59,868 nt of DNA from Planctomycetota bacterium (lineage in GTDB: Bacteria > Planctomycetota > Phycisphaerae > Phycisphaerales > UBA1924), in contig JAUZRR010000043.1 in NCBI GenBank assembly GCA_030950285.1, forward strand, positions 1 to 59,868. The letters are read 5' to 3'. Position 1 is the first letter of the stretch. Each line of letters begins with the position of its first letter. Shown piece by piece: positions 42,546 to 50,323 of this stretch. The translations under genes and the position numbers were made by a program. A model generated the notes under the pieces. The model worked only from the letters and a program-made list of their open reading frames with translations, was not told the DNA's origin and made no database searches.

Positions 42546-44735
42546 TCAGGGACAGCCCACAACCCACGCGTTCAGAAACAGGACAACATCGGAGGTATTG
42601 ACAACGCCGTCAGCATTCAGGTCGGTCTCGGATGCACTCCGGTTCCAGTCGGAAAGGAACAGCAGGAAGTCGATGGAGTTGACCTGCCCGTCGAGCGACC
42701 AGTCCGCGACACACCGGTCGTTCCGCCACATCTCACCGGGGATCGGCTGGCGGGGCACGCCGGGGCCTTCGATCCTGACAATGAGCCCGCGACGGCTCGA
42801 GAGCTGGAAGTACTCGACGCCGAGCCTGTGGAACCCGGCTTCGAGCCCGAGCCCGACGCTCTGCTCCTCCATGGTGTGGACCCCGTCGTTGTCGATCACG
42901 AGGTCGCCGCCGAGGTAGAGCTTCGACCCGTCATCGGAGTCAATCGACAGCACATAGAGCCCTGTCTCGGGGATGAGAATCGCGCTCTCAAAGACCGCGC
43001 CCACGTCGGTCGAGGTGCCGCTGCCCGCAAAGAGACCAAAGCCGCTTTCGATGTTCAGGTCGGGCATGACCCCGCTGGCGTACGGCGAGAGTGTCGAGAA
43101 ATCGGGGAGCTGGTCGGGAGCGTCAAGCGCGTAATAGTCAGCCGCCAAGCCAGGTCGGCTTGCGCCGATTGCAACTGCGCGGTGCACCGGAAGAACATCG
43201 ATATACACATTGGCTTCGCTCTGCACGCCCCCCGGATTCTCGGCGGCATAAAAGAACCGGTCTGCGCCGAAGTGGTCCTGCGCCGGGGTGTAGAGCACCT
43301 CGTCGCGGCCACCCTCGCCGGTGCCCTCGGAGATCACGATGGTCCCGCTAAACTGCGACACGCCGGACACCGACGCGATCGTCAGCTCCGAACAGTTCAA
43401 CGGCAGGTCGTTGGCGAGCACGTCAATGACCAACGGCGTGTTCTGCAATCCCACCGCCTCGTCTTCGTACACAAAGACACGGGTGTCGCCCGTGAGGTCG
43501 CACACGCCGTCCATATAGCTCGACACCTGATCGATCACCCGCGGGTGGAACGCGAGCACGATGTTGGTCATGCCGCCCGAACAGGTGTGGCAGTAGGACA
43601 TGATCGTGCCGCCGTAGGCCTCCGAGCAGTCGCCGTTGCCGCAGTCGTCGATGGTCGGGTTGTATCCGTCGTGGGTGTGGAGGGTGCCGAAGTTGTGCCC
43701 GAGTTCGTGGGAAACGACGAATGGGTCCCAGTTGCCGCCGTCGTGGTCTCGAAGCGGGTAGGGGAATGATCCACCCACACCACTGAGTCCGTAGCCGTAG
43801 CTTTGGTTGCAGAGCACGCTGACCCACGCCACCCCGCCGCCGTAGTTCCCGCTGAGGAGGTGGGCGAGATCGCGTTGGACATGCCCCATGTTGGCGTTCC
43901 ACTCGATGCGGAACTGGCCGAGTTTGTCGCCGTCGTAGGGGTCGTTCTCATCTTCCCAGAGCCGGATGAACGGGACGACGAGCCGAACATTGAAATCGCG
44001 TGTGTAGATCTCGCTGACCGCTCCGAGCAGCGTGATCGAATAGGCCGCCGCCGCGTCCACGTCGCCGCCGAAGAGCCACGCCGAGTATTCGTAGTCCCCT
44101 TCAACCGCAACACGAACAATCCGGCAGGGGTTCACCCGCTCCTGTCCGCCGCCGGTGCCCGCGGGCGCACCAAGATCAAGCCCGAGCGGGTTGATGTGTT
44201 CGGGCCCGACGTTGCAGCTCCACCCTTGCGCAAAGTCGGGCGGCTCGGGGAAGGACGCCATGTCGGCGATGACTGTGGGCAGGTCCGCACCGAACGGGCC
44301 GCTGGTCAGGATGATCGTGGAACCCAGCGAACGGATCACGCCGTGCGTCCCGAACGAGGAGAAGGAAAGAAAGACCACCGACTGAGCATCGCCCTCGAGC
44401 GTCCCTCGGAAGAGCGTGACATCCGGCCGGCCGATCTCGATGTCCCCGTCGGCGGTGCCGAGCACAACCGGTGCCTCGGGCGCGAGCACGTCAAACTGCT
44501 CGAGGATCAGCTCCGCCGTGCCGCCGCCGGGCATCGGGAAGCCGGTCAGGCGGACCTCGCCCACCTGCGCGCGCAGGCGTTCGACCGCCCCGGCATCGAG
44601 GGTCACTTCGCGGATCCCGTCCTGTGTCGGGCCGCCGACCACTGGCGACCGGATGTCAGTCTGGGCAAATGCGGGCCACACACAAGCCGCGAGCACCGAG
44701 GCCGCAGCAAACCGAGCGAAACGAGTTCTGAGCAT
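42546..44735 (-). CDS. M12-type zinc metallopeptidase with PA14 and dockerin-like domains
   Basis: 729 residues from ATG 44735 (GGAG upstream). Signal peptide MLRTRFARFAAASVLAACVW, cut after AFAQ. The pro-region of about 170 residues is followed by a metzincin catalytic domain: HELGHNFGTLHTHD (about 341), with three zinc His and the catalytic Glu, and Met-turn GTIMSYCH. Next, an Ig/cadherin-like VLANDLPLNCSELTIASVSG region, then a PA14-like part (GLYVLSIDSDDGSKLYLGGD, VEYFQLSSRRGLIVRIEG). The C-terminus has two Ca-loop repeats ending VVGCP. Secreted protease of unknown substrate. Confidence 0.88.
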   Translation of the reverse strand: MLRTRFARFAAASVLAACVWPAFAQTDIRSPVVGGPTQDGIREVTLDAGAVERLRAQVGEVRLTGFPMPGGGTAELILEQFDVLAPEAPVVLGTADGDIEIGRPDVTLFRGTLEGDAQSVVFLSFSSFGTHGVIRSLGSTIILTSGPFGADLPTVIADMASFPEPPDFAQGWSCNVGPEHINPLGLDLGAPAGTGGGQERVNPCRIVRVAVEGDYEYSAWLFGGDVDAAAAYSITLLGAVSEIYTRDFNVRLVVPFIRLWEDENDPYDGDKLGQFRIEWNANMGHVQRDLAHLLSGNYGGGVAWVSVLCNQSYGYGLSGVGGSFPYPLRDHDGGNWDPFVVSHELGHNFGTLHTHDGYNPTIDDCGNGDCSEAYGGTIMSYCHTCSGGMTNIVLAFHPRVIDQVSSYMDGVCDLTGDTRVFVYEDEAVGLQNTPLVIDVLANDLPLNCSELTIASVSGVSQFSGTIVISEGTGEGGRDEVLYTPAQDHFGADRFFYAAENPGGVQSEANVYIDVLPVHRAVAIGASRPGLAADYYALDAPDQLPDFSTLSPYASGVMPDLNIESGFGLFAGSGTSTDVGAVFESAILIPETGLYVLSIDSDDGSKLYLGGDLVIDNDGVHTMEEQSVGLGLEAGFHRLGVEYFQLSSRRGLIVRIEGPGVPRQPIPGEMWRNDRCVADWSLDGQVNSIDFLLFLSDWNRSASETDLNADGVVNTSDVVLFLNAWVVGCP

Positions 44736-44820
44736 GGTGATTCTCCAGGCCGAGTGTACCGAGTTCTGCGGGCTGCACAAGGCGGATTATCCTGCGAGCA
44801 ACGGGTTTGCCCAAGAAACC

Positions 44821-44849
44821 GGGCCGGCTGTGGCAAGCACAGCCGGCCC
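44821..44849 (-). terminator. intrinsic terminator of the subtilisin gene
   Basis: GGGCCGGCTGTG (44821-44832), loop GCAAG, CACAGCCGGCCC (44838-44849): perfect 12-bp stem followed by GGTTTCTT on the minus strand. Confidence 0.85.
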
Positions 44850-44920
44850 CGGGTTGGTCGGTCGATGCAGGCACCTCAGGAGGGTGCCGCGAGAGGTGCC
44901 GCAACGGGCACCGCCGGGCC

Positions 44921-47101
44921 TCAGCAGCCGGCGTTCCAGAGGTTGAGGAACACGATGACGTCCTGGGTGTTGACGCTGCCGTCGCCGTTGGCGTCGGCCG
45001 AGCTGTCGCCGGCGATCCATGCGTTGAGGAACGCGGTGACGTCGAGCGTGTTGACGCTGCCGTCGTCGTTGAAGTCGGCGTAGCAACCGGCGGGTTCGGC
45101 GACCTCGCCGGTGACGACCAGCGCGTACCCCTGCGTGCCGACGTTGACCGCAGCCGCATTGATGCGCACGGTCCACTCCCCGAGCGCCGGGTTCGAGACG
45201 TGAACCTGCTCGAGATTGTTCCGATCGTCCTTGCTGCCTCCGGTGGTACTCTCACCACCGCTGAAGACGTTGCCCTTGTAGACCGTGCCGTCGGGCGCAA
45301 CAACCTCGAGATCAAGATCGTTGACCGGTGCAAAGTTGGTGTTCGCTGCGCCCGCCGGGTCGGTAAACGTCATGGTCACGCGGAACTGTTCTCCCGCGCC
45401 GATCACCTCGATCGGGAACTCGACCGTCTCGGCGGTGTCCATGCCCGAGGCATTCCTCACGTCCATCGTCCACAGCGTGCGGGTGTCACCTGCAAAGAAC
45501 AGCGCCTCGTCGGCGACCAGCCGCCCCCATCCCTCGCGGGTGGAGGGGTACCCACTGACGCCGGTCATATCGACCGCCCCGTTGATGAGCGCGCCCTTGA
45601 TCAACGCACCGGAAGGCACAAAGGCGTCGGGCCCGTTGGCAGCACCCGAGGGGTAGTACCCTTCGGTAAAGTACTGCCGGACCAACAGCCCCACGCCGCT
45701 GATCGCCGGGCTCGCCATCGAGGTCCCCGTCGCGGTGGTGGTGCCGCAGCTTGTCGCGTTGTAGGACGATCGCGTGCTGCAACCCGGGGCATAAATCTCC
45801 GGCTTGCGGCGGCCGTCGCTGGTCGGACCCCGGCCACCGGTGCAGTGCTGGTTCTGGTTGGGCGTATCCCGGCTGGCGCCCACCGCAAGAACATTCTTGG
45901 CGTTCTCGGGGTTCTTCAGGAACGAGCCGTTGGTCACCGCAAACGCCACGACGTTGTCCTCATAGTCGTAGATAAACCGATCAATCGCGCGGCTCATGCC
46001 GTCGTAGTTGGTCGTGCCGTCGTTGCCCCAACTATTGGTGTGGACACGCGCCCCCTGCCCTTCGTGCTGCGCCAGCATGTTGTAGAACGCGGTCTCGCTG
46101 AAGGCCGGGATGGTGTCAAACGCGATCTTCGCCAGGTACGCCATCCCCCGGGTGTCGTTGCTCACGCCCGCGTCGCCCGCCGCGGTCCCGGCGGTGTGGG
46201 TGCCGTGAAAGTCAGACCCCATCGGGGCGTTGTACGCAACGATCTTGCGGTGGTCGGGCCCGGGGGGGTCGCCCTCTGGGTCGACAAACGAGCAGTGGTT
46301 GATGTTGATGCGCCCGTCGATATGGCCGAGGATCTGCCCCTCGCCGCGCAGCCCGTGATCCCACAGCGGGGTCTGCCCGCTGCTGTTGGACTGGATGATC
46401 CACGCGGTGGTGCTGTTGCGCTTGGAGAGCTCGGGAAAGTCGTCGATAAACTGCACGCCCTCGACCGCAGCGAGCTGCCCAGCCAGCGCACTAGGAGCCA
46501 GCACGTGCAGCAACGGCTGGTCGCCGATCGACGTGATCGACACCACCTCGGTCTTGTCGCTCATCATCAGGATCGAATCGATCGTCGCCTGCACGTCGGC
46601 GTCGATAAACAGGTCAACCATCAACGCCGACATCCCCAGACCCTGCAAGAGCAGCCGGTCGTTGGTCACAAGCTCGCGCTGCCCGAGGTCGGGCGCGATC
46701 TTCCAACTGTCGGCAAACGGCGTGTGCCAGCGGACAAACCCCAGCTGCGCCACCGCGTCGGCGTCGGCGTGAGCAAAGGTCGCGACGAAACTATTGATCG
46801 GCAGGTAGTCACCCAGCACCACGCCGGCGCCCTCGAGCGCCGTTCGCCGGGCGGGGGTCATCGGGCCGTCGAGTTGGATCACAAACCGCCCGGCCTGCCC
46901 GGCGAGCGTTTCCAACCCGCCCCGGGGCACCGAAGCATCGATCTCGCCGGTCTTCAGGTAGATCGAGGTCGGGCTGACCTTGCCGATCTTCTGGGTGTTC
47001 GAGAAGGTATCGCCCGGCCCGGCCACCGCCTGCCCGGCCATGGAGCACAAGAGCACAGCGGACGTTACAACAACAGGACAAACAGCCTTGCGGGTTCTCA
47101 T
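44921..47101 (-). CDS. subtilisin-like (S8) serine peptidase with dockerin-like tail
   Basis: 726 residues from ATG 47101 (GGAG 9 bases upstream; GTG 47107 possible). Signal peptide ending AGQAVAG. Pro-region of about 220 residues. The catalytic triad is complete: Asp in GHIDGRININH (about 258), His in DFHGTHTAGT (about 300), Ser in TGTSMASP (about 459), with oxyanion Asn in VTNGSF. A P/proprotein convertase-like domain (VTMTFTDPAGAANTNFAPVN, DLDLEVVAPDGTVYKGN) precedes two Ca-loop repeats ending LWNAGC. It probably degrades protein outside the cell. The 47102-47456 gap upstream contains the next gene's terminator and no ORF of interest. Confidence 0.92.
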   Translation of the reverse strand: MRTRKAVCPVVVTSAVLLCSMAGQAVAGPGDTFSNTQKIGKVSPTSIYLKTGEIDASVPRGGLETLAGQAGRFVIQLDGPMTPARRTALEGAGVVLGDYLPINSFVATFAHADADAVAQLGFVRWHTPFADSWKIAPDLGQRELVTNDRLLLQGLGMSALMVDLFIDADVQATIDSILMMSDKTEVVSITSIGDQPLLHVLAPSALAGQLAAVEGVQFIDDFPELSKRNSTTAWIIQSNSSGQTPLWDHGLRGEGQILGHIDGRININHCSFVDPEGDPPGPDHRKIVAYNAPMGSDFHGTHTAGTAAGDAGVSNDTRGMAYLAKIAFDTIPAFSETAFYNMLAQHEGQGARVHTNSWGNDGTTNYDGMSRAIDRFIYDYEDNVVAFAVTNGSFLKNPENAKNVLAVGASRDTPNQNQHCTGGRGPTSDGRRKPEIYAPGCSTRSSYNATSCGTTTATGTSMASPAISGVGLLVRQYFTEGYYPSGAANGPDAFVPSGALIKGALINGAVDMTGVSGYPSTREGWGRLVADEALFFAGDTRTLWTMDVRNASGMDTAETVEFPIEVIGAGEQFRVTMTFTDPAGAANTNFAPVNDLDLEVVAPDGTVYKGNVFSGGESTTGGSKDDRNNLEQVHVSNPALGEWTVRINAAAVNVGTQGYALVVTGEVAEPAGCYADFNDDGSVNTLDVTAFLNAWIAGDSSADANGDGSVNTQDVIVFLNLWNAGC

Positions 47102-47449
47102 CGACACACTCTCCTGGATTGGGCCTCGCTCGGCCGCTCTTGGTTTGGATATCTCTCTATCGTCGTCCCGCGCGAGGCTCTGGCCCGCCGATGGGCGAGA
47201 CTGCCCACAGCCCGGGACAATACTCCGAACAAACGGATATCTGGGTTATTCGGGTGTTCCCCCTCTGGGAAAACCCACGCTGCAACGCCCGCCGACGATC
47301 GACCTGGAACCACTCACCCGATCAACGCGAGCGAGCCTGATTCTCCTTGGTACCCGACCGGGCGGGGCTGGGTCAAGGCCAAATCCCAAACCCGTGCCCC
47401 GATCCGCCCGCAACGCGGGGTTGGATCCCACTGTGCGATCGTGACCCAT

Positions 47450-47482
47450 AAAAAAACACCCCGGGGCCAAATCCCCGGGGTG
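47450..47482 (-). terminator. intrinsic terminator of the first M36-like gene
   Basis: CACCCCGGGG (47457-47466), 6-base loop, CCCCGGGGTG (47473-47482), then T7 on the minus strand (47456-47450). Confidence 0.9.
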
Positions 47483-47510
47483 ATGATTGGACTCTGTTCG
47501 TCGAGCCGTG

Positions 47511-50228
47511 CTAGCAGCCAGCGTTCCAGAGATTCAGGAAGAACAGCACGTCCTGGGTGTTCACGGTCCCGTCGCCGTTGACGTCGGCGGAGGGATCACC
47601 CGCGGTCCAGGCGTTGAGGAACGCGAGCACGTCCTGGGTGTTCACGCTGCCGTCGTTGTTGAAGTCGGCAACGCAGTCGTTGCAGAGCGCGTCGGTGATC
47701 GAAAACTCATCGAGCGCCGCCTCGACGATGGACCCATTCGACGCGTCCTCAGCAACGAAACGGATCTGCACCGTGCTGTTGGGCGTCACAAAGTCCGCAA
47801 CCCGGAACTCGTGGTAGAACCACTCGCCCGACGCCTCGACACCCGTGGGGCCGACCGTCTCGGCGTTGACCCACGACCCGCCGTTGGTGATATCAACGCG
47901 GAAGGTGTCATTATTAGGATCGGCACCCTCGTCGTTAGAATACCAACGCCAGTAACTGACCACGGGATCGACGCTACTGGAGAGATCAAAGATCGGGCTC
48001 TTGAGCGTGGTCTTGCCGTTGTCGACGTCGAACTCACCGATGCTGCCACCGGCGCGGCCGTCGGTCACCCAGCAGATCGTGCCGGGGTCAGAGACATCAT
48101 CACCGGGCTGTGCGGCCGTCGGCTGGGGATCCATGCGGTTCCAGACGCCCGTGGTGGCGCTGTCGCCCGCGTCGCCGACGGTCCAGCCGCTGTCGGACTC
48201 GAAGTCGTCGTCGACGACCACGTCGATCCCGTCAAGGGCCTGCGCCGAGTAGAACGATCCGGTCGGGTCGGCGTAGGTGTTGCCGTCGTCGCCCTCGATC
48301 TGGAAGAAGTACTCGACGACCGAGGTGCAATCCGCACCGGGAAGGGTCGCGGTATAAGAATCGCCGCCGTTGTGGGTAAGGCTCACACCGGTGAGGCCGA
48401 CGCCGTCGATCTGGTACCACAGCTGCCCCGTCGCGGGAACCGGGTTCACGCCGTTTGCGGTGATATCGACATCAACCGTGGTGGTCATGTTGGGTGTCAG
48501 CATGTCGGGCAGCCCGCCGGGATAGGTGAAGAGGATGGGCTGGATATCCGGGAAGGGAATAGTGTGCAGCTCGAACGCCTGGCGGAGGTCATTGTAGTTG
48601 GGTGTGCCGTTGTCGAGGTTGCCGTCGTTATCGTCAACCGTGAGCACCTCGATCGCGGTGCCGGGGTGGGCTGCGTTATTGCCCGAGCCCCCGGAGGTAA
48701 TGAGCAGCCAGTCCACGAAGAGCTGCTGGATCTCGGCGAGCCCGGCCGCGGAGCCGTAGGTTGTGCCAAAGTTCTCACGCGAGTGCCACCACACCCCGCC
48801 GAGCACCTGCCCGCAGAAGTGGATCGCCCCGCCGCAGGGATAGGTCACGATGGTGTTGTCGTTGTCGCGGATGTGGCCGCCGTTGGTGAAGAAGTTTTCA
48901 CCGACGATACCCGTATCGTAAAGCAGTTCGCCGCAGACATCACCGAAGCCCTCGCCAAAGGAACCCTGCCCGAGCCCGAGCCGCGAGACGATGTAATGAC
49001 CGTACTCGTGTGCCACGACCGTGGTGTACGCGGTGTTGTTACACCCGCCTCCAGCCCTGAAGAAGTTGATGCTGTTGCCGTCAAAGAACGCGTTGCAGGT
49101 TGAGTTGATGTTCACGTTCGTCGTGGTGACAAAGTCCATCCCGGTCCAGCTCGAACGATCTGTGATAAAGTCATGGATCAGCCCGGTGTGGATAAAGGCG
49201 TTGACCTGCGCGGTCTCGAACTGGCTCGGCGTCTGGTTGAAGGTCATCGAGGCCTCAACGCCCGGCGTCGCGGTCTCGCTCTCAGAGAGCACCCCGCCGC
49301 TGGCCTGGTTATTGATGTTGCACCACTGCCCGGTGTCAAAGTTGGCGGTGATGGTCACGTTCGAGTTCCCGCCGTGGCTGATGTTGAAGAACCCGTCGGC
49401 ATCGGTGAACGCGTTGTTCCCGCCGGAGATCGCGACACGAACATTGTTCACGTCGAGCAGCGTCGGCGGGTTGCTCGCCATGTCGGGCAGCGTCCCCGGC
49501 GAGCCGAACCCGTCGACCCGTCCGAAGACGTCGATGTTGTGCACCTCGTTACGGGCTTCGAGCAGCACGCCCGTCGCAGCGTCCACAAAGAACGTGTACT
49601 TCTCGCGGTTCACAAGGTCGGGGTTCTCACCCACAAACCGCCACGCCCGCACAGCCTCGAATCCACTCTCGGTCTGACGCTGGAACACCACAATCTCGGG
49701 CGCAGACCACACGGGAAGTTTCCCGTACTCCGAGCCCCGGATGAAGTTCACCGCGTCCTGACCCGTCCACGCCATCGCGGGGAACCCGCCCTCGGGCGTC
49801 GCAACAAACAGCCCTGCCGCGTAGACCACCGACCACGTCCCGTCGTGGTTGTTGTGCGCGAGCACGCGCCCAACACTCGAATCGACCGGTAGCCCCTGCA
49901 TCGTCTGCGAGTAGTGGAACACGAAGAACTCACCGAACTTCACGTCCATCGCGTAACGCTCTTCCAGCTCGAGCTCGCCCGCGCCAAACGCCAGACCGTG
50001 ATCGCTCAACCAACGCTCGACCGCCAGACGCGGCGTGTTCGCGGTCGTCATGTTCTTGCCGTAGATAATCCGCGTCCGGCCCTGATCCTTGTAATAGCGG
50101 ACACCGGGGAACTGTGCACTCAGTTCGTCCTGGGCAGCAGGCCCGCTCTTCACACCCGCCAGCGCAACCGGTGCGCCCACACACGCAAGCAGCGCAGCCG
50201 CCACAAGCACATTCCGTACCTTCTTCAT
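47511..50228 (-). CDS. M36/fungalysin-like metallopeptidase (tandem copy 1)
   Basis: 905 residues from ATG 50228 (AGGAG 7 bases upstream). Signal peptide MKKVRNVLVAAALLACVGAP. FTP/PepSY-like propeptide (about 30-220, with REKYTFFVDAATGVLLEARN). Catalytic domain with VVAHEYGHYIVSRL (about 403) and third-ligand Glu in GSFGEGFGD, the gluzincin pattern of M36. The part VFGRVDGFGSPGTLPDMASN is a carboxypeptidase-regulatory-like insertion before it. Then a 'jelly-roll' C-terminal region (SIGEFDVDNGKTTLKSPIFD, WFYHEFRVADFVTPNSTVQI) and two Ca-loop repeats ending NLWNAGC. Very similar to the next gene. Confidence 0.9.
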   Translation of the reverse strand: MKKVRNVLVAAALLACVGAPVALAGVKSGPAAQDELSAQFPGVRYYKDQGRTRIIYGKNMTTANTPRLAVERWLSDHGLAFGAGELELEERYAMDVKFGEFFVFHYSQTMQGLPVDSSVGRVLAHNNHDGTWSVVYAAGLFVATPEGGFPAMAWTGQDAVNFIRGSEYGKLPVWSAPEIVVFQRQTESGFEAVRAWRFVGENPDLVNREKYTFFVDAATGVLLEARNEVHNIDVFGRVDGFGSPGTLPDMASNPPTLLDVNNVRVAISGGNNAFTDADGFFNISHGGNSNVTITANFDTGQWCNINNQASGGVLSESETATPGVEASMTFNQTPSQFETAQVNAFIHTGLIHDFITDRSSWTGMDFVTTTNVNINSTCNAFFDGNSINFFRAGGGCNNTAYTTVVAHEYGHYIVSRLGLGQGSFGEGFGDVCGELLYDTGIVGENFFTNGGHIRDNDNTIVTYPCGGAIHFCGQVLGGVWWHSRENFGTTYGSAAGLAEIQQLFVDWLLITSGGSGNNAAHPGTAIEVLTVDDNDGNLDNGTPNYNDLRQAFELHTIPFPDIQPILFTYPGGLPDMLTPNMTTTVDVDITANGVNPVPATGQLWYQIDGVGLTGVSLTHNGGDSYTATLPGADCTSVVEYFFQIEGDDGNTYADPTGSFYSAQALDGIDVVVDDDFESDSGWTVGDAGDSATTGVWNRMDPQPTAAQPGDDVSDPGTICWVTDGRAGGSIGEFDVDNGKTTLKSPIFDLSSSVDPVVSYWRWYSNDEGADPNNDTFRVDITNGGSWVNAETVGPTGVEASGEWFYHEFRVADFVTPNSTVQIRFVAEDASNGSIVEAALDEFSITDALCNDCVADFNNDGSVNTQDVLAFLNAWTAGDPSADVNGDGTVNTQDVLFFLNLWNAGC

Positions 50229-50279
50229 CTGTGTCTCCTGCTCGGGGTCAAATCCGGGAAGAACATCCTCCCTCAAAGA

Positions 50280-50307
50280 CACGCCGGGAGCGTCAACCCC
50301 CGGCGTG
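50280..50307 (-). terminator. hairpin terminating the second M36-like gene
   Basis: CACGCCGGG (50280-50288) / CCCGGCGTG (50299-50307), perfect 9-bp stem followed by TCTTT on the minus strand. It separates the two duplicated genes. Confidence 0.75.
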
Positions 50308-50323
50308 CGTGAAGATTCAGAGC